Of a stretch of DNA of 64,000 bases, positions 35,916 to 44,900 are shown in pieces. The DNA is from Pseudobacter ginsenosidimutans. Its GTDB lineage: Bacteria > Bacteroidota > Bacteroidia > Chitinophagales > Chitinophagaceae. How positions within the stretch are numbered: the first letter of the stretch is position 1; each line of letters begins with the position of its first letter. The position numbers and the translations under genes are program-made. The notes beneath the pieces were generated by a model that worked only from the letters and a program-made list of their open reading frames with translations, did not search any database and was not told the origin of the DNA. The DNA is taken from assembly GCF_007970185.1 (NCBI RefSeq), contig NZ_CP042431.1, positions 5,270,001-5,334,000 on the forward strand. Direction: 5' to 3'.

Positions 35916-36080
35916 CCCAGTCGATCGCCTCCCGGCGAGGGACTTATATTGGGGGCTGACTAAAAAGGTTAACGAAGGCTCTGAGAATCGCGTAATCGAG
36001 CTTTTGTCTCCATCACCTACCCGGGTGAGGGGGCACCCTTTTTAGTCAGCCCCACTATGTCGCCGGAGGCGAGCGACTGG
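35916..36080. repeat. REP-like inverted pair flanking a small element
   Basis: Left copy 35916-35939 (reverse orientation) and right copy 36060-36080 match each other in about 20 of 21 bases with one gap. They belong to the same family as the pair at 6793-6862. Each has a GGCGA-type palindromic core followed by CGACTGG. Together they frame the 102-bp element inside. The span is non-coding and separates two MutS-like genes. Confidence 0.6.
35952..36053. mobile_element. MITE-like 102-bp element with 17-bp perfect terminal inverted repeats
   Basis: GGGGCTGACTAAAAAGG (35952-35968) is exactly repeated in inverted form at 36037-36053. The interior has no reading frame and contains a small CACC...GGTG hairpin. 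Perfect TIRs, short size and intergenic position are typical of a miniature inverted-repeat transposable element. No clear target-site duplication is visible (the flanking bases differ), so a stable RNA or bidirectional terminator hairpin remains possible. Confidence 0.5.
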
Positions 36081-36095
36081 CGCCACGCCGATGTT

Positions 36096-37400
36096 TTATT
36101 GTACAGCCCGTTTACGGCCATGCTTCAGCGTCTCAAGGATGCCTTCATTGCGGATAATGATCATACCGTGGCGATCAGCGGTAATTCCTCGTTCTAACGT
36201 GTAAGTATATTCGGGAACATTGCCATTCATGCGTGTAGGCAGGTACTGAAAACCAATTGATGGGACCTGCTGTAAACGCTCACCGGCTTCCACAATATGG
36301 GAAGAGATGATGAACATACTATTCTTCTTTGCAGCAAAGGCCACCGTGATCTCCACCGTGGCTTCATGCGCATCTTTCACATTGGTGCCGCGGAACATTT
36401 CATCGAAAATGATAAACAGTGATTTGTTGGCCTGCAACTCTGCCGCCACTTTCTTCACCCGCAATACTTCTGCATAGAAATGGCTGGCGCCAATCCCTAA
36501 ATTATCCGGTAAGTTGATGGTAGTGTAAATGCCATCCAGTACGGAGAACTCCATTTCTTCTGCCGCTACCGGAAAGCCGATATGCGCCACATATACTGCA
36601 GTACTCACGGATCGCAGGAAGGTGGATTTTCCCGCCATATTCGCTCCGGTGAGAAACACCACGTTATTTGCGGCATCCATGGTAAAATTATTACTCACGG
36701 GCTTCGCCAGCTCCGGGTGATACACACCTTTGAGCCGGAGAATGCTTGTGCCTTTTTCTAACGCTTTGGGAAATACGAATTTCCTTTCCTGTGCAACTCT
36801 GGCCACTGAGAGATAAACATCCAGCTGATAGATCTGCGCCAGCAGTTTTTCTATTTTATTTCGTTCCCGATGCCGGAACAGGAGATCGTAAGCCGTGATG
36901 GCTGCATAGCTCAATTTTGCTTTGCCCTGTTCCCGCATTACCGGTTCAAAAGCAGGGTCGAGGAGGAGGGAGGCAATCGCCTCCCTTTCCTTTGACCAGG
37001 ATTTCATGGCTATGACCTCCTTTGAATCGATGAAAGTTTTGATCTGTTGCACCAGTGAAATCAGCGCCGTTACGCCATTGCTGATCTCTTTTTCACTCAA
37101 CACCGCCTGTTGTGTGCCCTGCTTTTTCTGTTCATCGGCCGCCAGCAAATATTTCTCTGCCATATCGAACAAAGCTCCTTCAAAAGGAAAGCGCATATTC
37201 ATCATCGAAAAATTGCGGATGATATCGCTTCTACGGTTGATCTCCTGTTGGTCACACAATGGTTTGGTGAACATTTCTTTCAATACTGCTTCTGCGCCGC
37301 GGGTATGTGAGTGATTGTAGAGATCGAATAATCCCTGGCTGTCCCGCTTCCCGAAGATCCGCAGATCTTCTATCGTTTGTTCATCGGTTTGTAAGTACAT
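36096..37400 (-). CDS. MutS-like ATPase 2 (core and ATPase domains only)
   Basis: A 434-residue paralogue of the protein at 34574. Walker A is LTGANMAGKSTFLR, Walker B LFIIFDEMFRGTNVKDAHEA, then ISSHIVEAGERLQQ. The N-terminal helices correspond to the MutS core, and no DNA mismatch domain is present. It starts six bases after the ABC fusion gene, so it is probably co-transcribed with the transporter. In both copies an F replaces the usual L/V residue before the Walker B DE, and 'NVKDA' follows. The cell role is unknown; an ATP-driven action on branched DNA is possible by family analogy. Confidence 0.82.
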   Translation of the reverse strand: MYLQTDEQTIEDLRIFGKRDSQGLFDLYNHSHTRGAEAVLKEMFTKPLCDQQEINRRSDIIRNFSMMNMRFPFEGALFDMAEKYLLAADEQKKQGTQQAVLSEKEISNGVTALISLVQQIKTFIDSKEVIAMKSWSKEREAIASLLLDPAFEPVMREQGKAKLSYAAITAYDLLFRHRERNKIEKLLAQIYQLDVYLSVARVAQERKFVFPKALEKGTSILRLKGVYHPELAKPVSNNFTMDAANNVVFLTGANMAGKSTFLRSVSTAVYVAHIGFPVAAEEMEFSVLDGIYTTINLPDNLGIGASHFYAEVLRVKKVAAELQANKSLFIIFDEMFRGTNVKDAHEATVEITVAFAAKKNSMFIISSHIVEAGERLQQVPSIGFQYLPTRMNGNVPEYTYTLERGITADRHGMIIIRNEGILETLKHGRKRAVQ

Positions 37401-37406
37401 CTTTTA

Positions 37407-39746
37407 TTATTTTCTTTTCCGGCGGATCAGGAGTACGGTGCCACCAATGAATATAAGGGCAGGTAAAACCCACACTAATGCAATTTTTTGATAGTAGGCG
37501 GTTCTTTCACCGATGGTCAGGAAGAGATCTTTTGGCTGCGGTCTTGGCATATAAACAGGGAACTGATCATACACCAACCAGCTATAGGATGACATCAGCA
37601 TACCTGAATTGGCGGGAAGCATGCTGATTCGCAGGTTGTTGGCATAATCTGCGTCCCCGGCAATCATCACCCGTTGTTCTTTGCCATTAACGGTGCGCGT
37701 CAATTTTTGCAGGAGTTTAAACGATTGCCCGCTGATATCGCCTTCCATGGGATTGAAGGGAGGCAGAATGGAGTCGATCACAACAGGGCCGGCTTTCAGC
37801 CAGGTTTTATCAGCCAGCGTAACAGCCAGTGAATCTGCCCTGAATCCTTTTTCACCGGTAACAGTAATACCTGTGACGCCAGGCATCAGGATCTTAATGG
37901 TATCACCGCTTTTTAGATTTCTCGATGCGGCCATTGCTTCCGAAAGGCCACGGCAGGCCTTTGTCAATAAGGGAAGTACTTTGTCAGGTGTTTCGTTGAG
38001 GGTGGGTTCCAGTATTTGTCCATGCATCAACTGAACGCCGAGATGCGACAATAAGGGGTTAACAACATATTGTTTTCCTGGTTCACTGCTTACCATCAGA
38101 TTGCCTCCCTTGTTGATATGGTCCTTTAATTTTTCCATCGCTATTGGGGGCAGGTCCATTTTGGGGTCGGCTAAAACCAGCGCAGTCAGATCATTTGGAA
38201 TATCCTGCGAAGAAAGGTTGATGGTGTCTACATCATAACCGATATTCAGCAGGGACCCGCGGGAGCCTTTATACGCAGAATGAAGGGCATACTCACGTTC
38301 TCCGGTTTTAATAGTACTTCGTTCCAATCCGCCAGTTACAAATCCTACCTGCGGCATATCAGTACCTAACAAACGGTTAAACGCTGCTATCATGTTTGTT
38401 TCGTCCGGCCAGAAACGCGGATCATCGAAAGTGCGTACGAAAGCAGTGCGCCCTTTGTACTTCAGTTGCATCACCAGGCGGTACTCTTCGGGCTTGAGGT
38501 CAATCACCTGACGTATCTCATCAGGTGCTTTAAACATATCCAGGTTGGCGTCGATCACCATTGCTACCTCTGATGCTATCTCAGGCAACGGCTTACCCGG
38601 GAATGCCCTGTACAATGAACTATCGTCTTTTGCCGGATCATTGTCATAATAATACTCGTATTTAAATCGGATATCCGGTTTGAAACGGAGGTAACGCTCC
38701 CAGAGACCATCCAGATACAGGGAATTACGCGCTTCGGGCAGGCCTTCTCCGAGACCACCTCCCAATAAATTAGTGTAGAGTGTAACTTCGAGTGTACTGT
38801 CCTTACTGAACTCTCCTAAGGTGGCCTGTGTTTTCGGATGAATGGTGTGGATTTGCCCGGCAGTAGTATCCCAATAACCAGTCAAAGCAGGTCGGGAACT
38901 AACATAACCAATACATACTACCACTACGAACACCGCAAGATACCTGCTCATTTTGAGAAAGGAGGATTTGGATTCCCTGTTGTTTTGCAGCCTGATGAAT
39001 GAGAAAGCGATAAACAGGAATGTAACCACTACAAAATAGATCACATCTTTTGTAACAATCAATCCGTTGGTCATTTTCTCTGTCCGGTTTTGCAGCGAGA
39101 GAAAGTAAGTAAGGTCGCGTACAAAATCGTACCGTTGCCATAAACTTCCAATATGAGTCAGTATGAATATCGCCACGAAAGTAGCGAGGGCAGATACGAT
39201 CTGGTAAGCGCTTAAACAACTCATGAACATACCTATGGCTGAATAGGTACAGATCAACAGGTAAAAGCCCAGCCCTGCTGACAACAACATCCCATAATCT
39301 GCGTGTTTGATCTCTACAATACCGGCTACAAGAAAAATGGCAACGATCAGCAGCAACAACAGGTTGTACAGCATGATACCAATATATTTACCAAGGATCA
39401 CTCTTCGTAAATTGATTGGGGAAGAGAAAAGCAGGGCAGTGGTGCCATTATTCACTTCCCGGCTGATCAAACCCATGGTAAGGATAGGAATAAACAGGTA
39501 CAGGTTGCTGATGATATTATGGAAAAACGGTTTGGTATGAAAAATTTCTTTGGTAAGAGCGGTGGAAAATCCACCGAATGACGACGAATTGTTGATTGAG
39601 ACTTCCTGGACAATGGCGAAATTATATACCGTGCCGCTAAAAAGAGCGGCACACTGCACCAGGAAGACGATGAGGAAAAACCAGGCAATAGGTGAGTAAA
39701 ACAAGTATCGGAACTCGTTCTTTGCTATACTGAATATAACCTTCAT
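37407..39746 (-). CDS. ABC permease/auxiliary fusion (GldF/GldG-like), copy 2
   Basis: A 779-residue fusion. The first 260 residues are an ABC-2 type permease with six helices (FSIAKNEFRYLFYSPIAWFF, NNGTTALLFSSPINLRRVILG). After another helix comes the GldG-like periplasmic domain (residues about 300-740: HPKTQATLGEFSKDSTLEVTLYTN, MISREV-type and GGNLMVSSEPGKQYVVNPLL elements), and a last helix precedes a basic tail RRKRK. In Flavobacterium, GldF and GldG are separate proteins that work with ATPase GldA in gliding motility. Here they are joined, and a second copy stands upstream. The exact substrate or role is not shown by sequence. Confidence 0.82.
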   Translation of the reverse strand: MKVIFSIAKNEFRYLFYSPIAWFFLIVFLVQCAALFSGTVYNFAIVQEVSINNSSSFGGFSTALTKEIFHTKPFFHNIISNLYLFIPILTMGLISREVNNGTTALLFSSPINLRRVILGKYIGIMLYNLLLLLIVAIFLVAGIVEIKHADYGMLLSAGLGFYLLICTYSAIGMFMSCLSAYQIVSALATFVAIFILTHIGSLWQRYDFVRDLTYFLSLQNRTEKMTNGLIVTKDVIYFVVVTFLFIAFSFIRLQNNRESKSSFLKMSRYLAVFVVVVCIGYVSSRPALTGYWDTTAGQIHTIHPKTQATLGEFSKDSTLEVTLYTNLLGGGLGEGLPEARNSLYLDGLWERYLRFKPDIRFKYEYYYDNDPAKDDSSLYRAFPGKPLPEIASEVAMVIDANLDMFKAPDEIRQVIDLKPEEYRLVMQLKYKGRTAFVRTFDDPRFWPDETNMIAAFNRLLGTDMPQVGFVTGGLERSTIKTGEREYALHSAYKGSRGSLLNIGYDVDTINLSSQDIPNDLTALVLADPKMDLPPIAMEKLKDHINKGGNLMVSSEPGKQYVVNPLLSHLGVQLMHGQILEPTLNETPDKVLPLLTKACRGLSEAMAASRNLKSGDTIKILMPGVTGITVTGEKGFRADSLAVTLADKTWLKAGPVVIDSILPPFNPMEGDISGQSFKLLQKLTRTVNGKEQRVMIAGDADYANNLRISMLPANSGMLMSSYSWLVYDQFPVYMPRPQPKDLFLTIGERTAYYQKIALVWVLPALIFIGGTVLLIRRKRK

Positions 39747-39759
39747 GGCAACGATTTAT

Positions 39760-42099
39760 TTATTTTCTTTTTCTTCTGATTAAAATAACAGTACCTGTTA
39801 CCAGCACTACTGCAGGTAAAATCCACAGCAATAGCATTTTTTGAACATCTGCAGCAGTCGGGCTCAGCAGGAAGACAGTGTCCGGAGCCCGTGGGTAGGG
39901 AGTATACACTGGAAATCGGTTGTAGGAAAGCCAGCTATAAAGAGGATCAATAAGATTGTTCATTTGCCGAAAATTACTGAGGAAATCCGCGTCGCCGGCG
40001 ATGATGATGCGCTGTTCTTTGTTATTGTGTTGTCTTGATAAAGCTATTGCAGTAGCGAAAGAGTTTGACTTGATATCGCCCTCTTGCGGATTGAAAACCG
40101 GCGTAATGGAATCTATCACCAGCTTGCCTGCTTTCAGCCATGCTCTTCCCGGGCTGGTCATATACAGGGGTTTAACGGTAAAGCTGCTACTGTCAGACCA
40201 GGGTATTCCTGTTGCTCCCTCAAAACCATTTCTTAAACTGTCTTTCCTGCTGCCGTGTTTCCAGATATATTTTCGCTTTACCAATTCGGTATGCTCTGCC
40301 AGATCAAAGGCATCAAATGTGTAATAGTTGGTTATTTTATCCGGTGTTTCGTCCCTGCTGGGTTGCACCAGCTGGCCATTACTGAACTGAACGCCCGTTT
40401 GAGACAAAAGCGGATTCAACACATACTGCTTGCCGGGTTCGCCCAGCACCAGCATGTTACCTCCGGTATTGATATGGGTTTGTAGCTTGTTCAATACCGT
40501 TGGCGTCAAATCCATTTTTGGATCCGCCATTACCAGCAGGGAAGTTGAATCCGGTATCGGCTGCGTAGAGAGATTAAGACTATCGGCATCAAAACCTGTA
40601 TTGATCAGCGCGTAACGATTACTCTTGTCCAGCACATGTGTAAAGTATTCCCTTTCTCCTTTTTTATGGATATTGCGTTCTAATGCTCCCGTAACAAAAT
40701 ACAGGTTGGGAATTGGATCCTCCAGCAATCTGCTGAAAGCTGCATTCATATTTTGCTGATCAGGCAGCGTCCTTGAATCATTATAAAATCTTACTAATGT
40801 ACTTCGCCCCTTGTATTTCAACTGCATCACTACCTGGTAATCCTCGAGTGCAAGATCGATCTCCTTACTTATCTTTTCGTATGGCTTGAACATCGCTGAA
40901 TCTACCCTGTTCATTTTCGAAATCACCCCCACAATTTGTTGCAGGCTTTTCCCGGGGTACACATCAAAAATAGTTTCCTGGTTTTTGGTTAGTGCATAAT
41001 AATATTCATATTTGAAATCGATATCAGTCTTGAATCGCTGGTACCCCTCCCATAATTGAGTAATATAATTGTTGCGTTCTCTCGGAAAGCCAAAGCTTGC
41101 GTTACTTGCAAATATGTTGGTATACAATGTTACTTCCAGTGGCGCTTCGTTTAACCTTTTTAATAATTGCTGTGTTCTCGGATGAAGCGTATTTGTTTTG
41201 GTAGCTGTAGTGTCAAGATAACCTGTAAACACTGGTCTTGCACTGATATAACCAATTACAAGCGCACCAACAACAATGGCCATGTATCTGCTCATTTTCA
41301 GATACCAGGGTTTGGTTTCCTGCCCGGCCTTTAATTTCAACAAGGTAAATCCTATGAACATGGCCATGATGATTAGGTAGTATAACACATCTTTGGATGT
41401 GAGCAATCCCAGGATCATCTTTTCCAATCTTCCCCTCAGGGAAAGAAAAAGGGTCAGGTCCCTTACAAAATCGTATTGCTGCCATAAGCTGCCGATATTA
41501 CTCAAAATGAACAGTACAATAAAGGTGGATATAGCCGACACTACCTGGTAAGTGGTCAGGGAAGACATAAAGATGCCGATGGCGGTCAGTGCGGTAAAAA
41601 ACAGGTAGAGTCCCAGACTGGCACATAGCAAGGGTGGAACATCCAGTGATTGAATGCCGGCAAATCCGGCTACCATAAAAATACCCACTACCGATACCAA
41701 CAGGAGGTTATAAATAGCCATCCCCAGAAATTTTCCCAGTACAAGGGTACGAAGCTTCACGGGGGAAGAATACAATAGCCTGATGGTGCCATTGTTGAAC
41801 TCACGGCCGATGACCCCCATGGTCAAGAGTGGCACAAACAGAAAGAGGTGCGGCAGTATGGTGATGATGAAACCATGTGATATATTCAGGTAGAGGCCAT
41901 GGGTCATAGAATCGAAAAAAGAAAGCGATGCGTCCGGATTGTTTTTATAGTTCAGGTGAAAAACTTTTGCCGTGAAGGAAGTAGTCTCTGTAAAATAAAA
42001 GGCACACATCACCATCATCACAACAGTAACAAACCAGGCTATGGGTGAATAGAACAGGTTCCGGAGCTCATTCTTGGCTATTTGAAATATAATGCGCAT
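39760..42099 (-). CDS. ABC permease/auxiliary fusion (GldF/GldG-like), copy 1
   Basis: A 779-residue fusion of exactly the same length and plan as the next gene. It has an N-terminal ABC-2 permease (FQIAKNELRNLFYSPIAWFV, FNNGTIRLLYSSPVKLRTLV), a GldG-like periplasmic domain (TLHPRTQQLLKRLNEAPLEV, GGNMLVLGEPGKQYVLNPLL) and a final helix before RRKRK. The pair probably forms a heterodimeric channel driven by the ATPase encoded just upstream, with a gap of 21 bases. Homology to GldF/GldG is by motif and order; a link to gliding is inferred, not shown. Confidence 0.82.
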   Translation of the reverse strand: MRIIFQIAKNELRNLFYSPIAWFVTVVMMVMCAFYFTETTSFTAKVFHLNYKNNPDASLSFFDSMTHGLYLNISHGFIITILPHLFLFVPLLTMGVIGREFNNGTIRLLYSSPVKLRTLVLGKFLGMAIYNLLLVSVVGIFMVAGFAGIQSLDVPPLLCASLGLYLFFTALTAIGIFMSSLTTYQVVSAISTFIVLFILSNIGSLWQQYDFVRDLTLFLSLRGRLEKMILGLLTSKDVLYYLIIMAMFIGFTLLKLKAGQETKPWYLKMSRYMAIVVGALVIGYISARPVFTGYLDTTATKTNTLHPRTQQLLKRLNEAPLEVTLYTNIFASNASFGFPRERNNYITQLWEGYQRFKTDIDFKYEYYYALTKNQETIFDVYPGKSLQQIVGVISKMNRVDSAMFKPYEKISKEIDLALEDYQVVMQLKYKGRSTLVRFYNDSRTLPDQQNMNAAFSRLLEDPIPNLYFVTGALERNIHKKGEREYFTHVLDKSNRYALINTGFDADSLNLSTQPIPDSTSLLVMADPKMDLTPTVLNKLQTHINTGGNMLVLGEPGKQYVLNPLLSQTGVQFSNGQLVQPSRDETPDKITNYYTFDAFDLAEHTELVKRKYIWKHGSRKDSLRNGFEGATGIPWSDSSSFTVKPLYMTSPGRAWLKAGKLVIDSITPVFNPQEGDIKSNSFATAIALSRQHNNKEQRIIIAGDADFLSNFRQMNNLIDPLYSWLSYNRFPVYTPYPRAPDTVFLLSPTAADVQKMLLLWILPAVVLVTGTVILIRRKRK

Positions 42100-42120
42100 G
42101 GATATTTTTTTAATAAATGA

Positions 42121-43038
42121 TTATGCAGACTGAGCGGATAACTGTTTAAATACATCATCGAGAAGACCTTTATCAAATCCTATTTCACTTAACCGCCATC
42201 CATACTGTACACTGGCGGTTACCAGCCTTTCCCTGATGTCCGCATCGCCATCGTAGTAAATGCGCACCTGCGTAGGCGTTAGGAACTCAACGGAGCTTAT
42301 GCCCTTCACCTGCAGCAGGTCTTCTTTCGAAGGAGGATTCTCCAGGGTAACGAGAACGGTGCTGGCCTTTGAATAATTATTGAACGCCTCCATGGTATCT
42401 GAAAACACGATCCTGCCGCTTTCTACCATGATGATCTCCCGGCAGAGCAGGTTGATCTCTGATAAGATATGCGAGGACAACAGCACTGTATGTTCCTGGG
42501 AAATTTCCCGGATCAGTTTGCGGGCTTCGATCAGTTGATTCGGGTCGAGTCCATTGGTTGGTTCATCCATCACCACCAGTTTTGGTTTATGGATAATGGA
42601 CTGGGCGATACCTACCCGCTGGCGATAGCCTCCTGATAGATTTTTGATCAGCCTGGAACTGAAATGCGCTATACCACAACGCTCTTTGACTTCCTCTACA
42701 GCAGGTTTTATTTTATGTTTCTCTATCAGTCTAAGAGTGGCGCAGTAAGTAAGGTATTCATCGATAGTGAGGTCGGTATACAAAGGCGGTGTTTGTGGCA
42801 GGAAGCCGATCTCTCTCTTGGCTGCTTCCGGATCTTTTCGGGTATCGATCCCATTTATATAAACATTGCCTTCCGTCTGGTTGAGCGTACCACAAATGAT
42901 ATTCATGGTAGTTGATTTGCCGGCGCCATTGGAGCCCAGTAAACCAATGATGCCATGCTCCGCAATCTCGATATTGATATCACGGATGGCCCAGCTGCTG
43001 CTATAACGATGAGAGAGGTTTTCTGTTTTTAAGATCAT
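42121..43038 (-). CDS. ABC transporter ATP-binding protein (GldA-like)
   Basis: A 305-residue ATPase. Walker A GSNGAGKST (about 35-43), Q-loop FLPQTPPLYTDLT, signature LSGGYRQRVGIAQ, Walker B LVVMDEPTNGLD and the switch His in LLSSHILSEI are all present. The C-terminal 70 residues form the small domain typical of GldA-type ATPases. It is the first gene of an apparent operon with the two permease fusions and the MutS-like genes. It powers the two permease fusions; a role in gliding or envelope export is likely by family but not proven. Confidence 0.88.
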   Translation of the reverse strand: MILKTENLSHRYSSSWAIRDINIEIAEHGIIGLLGSNGAGKSTTMNIICGTLNQTEGNVYINGIDTRKDPEAAKREIGFLPQTPPLYTDLTIDEYLTYCATLRLIEKHKIKPAVEEVKERCGIAHFSSRLIKNLSGGYRQRVGIAQSIIHKPKLVVMDEPTNGLDPNQLIEARKLIREISQEHTVLLSSHILSEINLLCREIIMVESGRIVFSDTMEAFNNYSKASTVLVTLENPPSKEDLLQVKGISSVEFLTPTQVRIYYDGDADIRERLVTASVQYGWRLSEIGFDKGLLDDVFKQLSAQSA

Positions 43039-43143
43039 ACATTGAGTGTTTATTAATATTTGATTAGGGCATAGGATGGCCTGGCCGGTACAGTATACTG
43101 CATCAACCGGGTTTGTTGTCAGGCTGCCTGAGGCTGCCTTGTT

Positions 43144-43890
43144 TTACTGTTTACATGAATGGGTAGTTGCCTGTGTGATCGTTTTTAATAGTGGCATAAT
43201 TTGAACAGATTCAGCAATAGCGCTACTCAGATCCTTCTTTATAAAGAGTTCCATAAGTTCTGCTTTCGTACTACTTCTTTTGAAAAAAATATTGTTACAA
43301 ATAAAAAGCAGTACAAACAAGGAAATGCAGGCAAGATTGTCTTTCAAAAATCGAACGGCGCGATGTAAATGTAGTTTCACCGTATTCGGCGATAGTTGTA
43401 AAGAGGCAGCGATCTCTGCGCGCCTCCATCCTTTTTCCTTACTGAGGTGCAGTACGATCTTTTGCTGCTCAGGGAGCTGGTTGAAGATATTTTTGAGCAG
43501 GGCATATTTCTCCTTCACGATCAAATGATCTTCTGTTTCAGTGACGGATGTTTTCTTTTCATCACTTAACAATTCATGTATGCGAACCTGGATGTTCATA
43601 TTTCGAATATGCCTGGCTGATAGATTGGTCACTACCCTGATCAGCCAGCCTACGGGGTTATCCGGGATGGTCTTTGCTGTTTGCTGCCATAAGGCAAGAA
43701 ATGCTTCCTGAACAATATCTTCCGCTACATGTTGGTTTTTGGTGATCTGCCAGGCCCTGTAATGCAGGTGCGGCGTCCAGTCCTGAACGATCTTTGTAAA
43801 CTGTGAACGAAATAGTTGCAGGGGACGATCACTTTGTGGATGATCGGCTGACGGAAAAGGTACAGATGGATAACAGGTGATGCTGCTCAT
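43144..43890 (-). CDS. ECF-type sigma factor with a C-terminal membrane helix
   Basis: A 248-residue sigma factor. The start at 43890 is chosen because the frame upstream overlaps the lipoprotein gene. Region 2 has WQITKNQHVAEDIVQEAFLALWQ, and region 4 has LPEQQKIVLHLSKEKGWRRAEIAASLQLSPNTVKLHLHRAV. After region 4 comes a clear hydrophobic segment (LACISLFVLLFICNNIFF) and a 45-residue tail, which is longer than the usual short hydrophobic end of Bacteroidota FecI-like factors. No anti-sigma gene is adjacent. It follows the lipoprotein gene by ten bases and so sits at the 3' end of the SusC/SusD operon. Confidence 0.8.
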   Translation of the reverse strand: MSSITCYPSVPFPSADHPQSDRPLQLFRSQFTKIVQDWTPHLHYRAWQITKNQHVAEDIVQEAFLALWQQTAKTIPDNPVGWLIRVVTNLSARHIRNMNIQVRIHELLSDEKKTSVTETEDHLIVKEKYALLKNIFNQLPEQQKIVLHLSKEKGWRRAEIAASLQLSPNTVKLHLHRAVRFLKDNLACISLFVLLFICNNIFFKRSSTKAELMELFIKKDLSSAIAESVQIMPLLKTITQATTHSCKQ

Positions 43891-43900
43891 GAGTGTTCTT

Positions 43901-44866
43901 TTATTCCGGAATGCTGAACCCGGCATCTTTGACAAAGCGTCTGATAATATTGAACTTTTGCAGAACAAGTGTTTCCTGCTGGTGCAGGTCAGTAAATTCC
44001 GCGGTAGTATAGTAAAAAGCTGCTGTGAGAAAAGCCCTGAGATCATCCACTTCACGGGGCTGATTAGGGTAGTCTCCCGGTAAGAAAACAGTAGTTGGAT
44101 AGAACAGAAATCCGATATCCAGTGGCGCGGGCTCCATACCGGGAGTCAACAGCAGAAACCATGGATAGTTTGAATAGATATCAACCGGTAAGGTAGCGCT
44201 GGTTGCCGCTCTCGATATGCTGAAGAATTCCTTTTGCAACTGACCGGCATAGAGCTCGTTGATCTTTGTTACTGCAATTCCGGCTAGGATGGATGCTGCA
44301 TACATTTTTCTTTCTTCATTGTTCATCATTTCCACCTCCGCCACAGTAATACCAACAGTATTGAATCCACAAATGGACGTAAGCCCATGCGGGATCTGAA
44401 CGTTTTTATAGGTATGGTCCGAAAAAGAATCGATTAACAGGATGCTGGGGATGATGGCAGCGGATGGAAGTTTAGGGATTATGTCAGTTTCCAGCAAATG
44501 CAGCAGGGACTGGATATTAGCCCTCGATGAAAGTAGCTCTGAGTAAACATCCGGGTTACCCAAAGGAGTATAATTTAAAGTCAGCTTAATATAGGCAAAG
44601 CGTTCCGGAATCTCCCCCTCCCTGCTGACCCGCTTTTTGTAAATGGAATCAGTATAGAAAGTGGCAATACCGGTGCTTTTATAGAATGTATAGATCGAAT
44701 GATCTACGGGATCACTGGGATTGTCTTCGATAACAAAATAGTTTTTGTCGAGGTTGCTGGGTTCAGGGGCTTTTTCTTTGCGGCAACTAACAATGAACAG
44801 CAAGCTGGTTAGCAGACAGCAGCTAAGTATCAATGTTGCAGGTTTCTGACGATTGTATAGTTTCAT
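43901..44866 (-). CDS. Putative lipoprotein of the SusC/SusD locus
   Basis: A 321-residue lipoprotein (ATG at 44866, lipobox LLFIVSC, then RKEKAP). The order of elements (YFVIEDNPSDPVDHSIY near the start, LLETDIIPKLPSA, GFNTVGITVAEVEMMNNEERKMY, and a C-terminal helix after VDDLRAFLTAAFYYTTAEF) resembles the putative metallopeptidase-like lipoproteins often found after SusD. The HExxH zinc motif is not present, so no peptidase activity is claimed. It starts 34 bases after the SusD gene and probably lies with it on the outer surface. Confidence 0.6.
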   Translation of the reverse strand: MKLYNRQKPATLILSCCLLTSLLFIVSCRKEKAPEPSNLDKNYFVIEDNPSDPVDHSIYTFYKSTGIATFYTDSIYKKRVSREGEIPERFAYIKLTLNYTPLGNPDVYSELLSSRANIQSLLHLLETDIIPKLPSAAIIPSILLIDSFSDHTYKNVQIPHGLTSICGFNTVGITVAEVEMMNNEERKMYAASILAGIAVTKINELYAGQLQKEFFSISRAATSATLPVDIYSNYPWFLLLTPGMEPAPLDIGFLFYPTTVFLPGDYPNQPREVDDLRAFLTAAFYYTTAEFTDLHQQETLVLQKFNIIRRFVKDAGFSIPE

Positions 44867-44900
44867 GTTACAGTGCAATTGGGATGAATAATAGCGCCGG

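Noticed and set aside
36962-36985. REP-like palindrome GGAGGCAATCGCCTCC
   Set aside because: It lies inside the coding frame of a MutS-like protein and lacks the CGACTGG tail; probably coincidence of codons.
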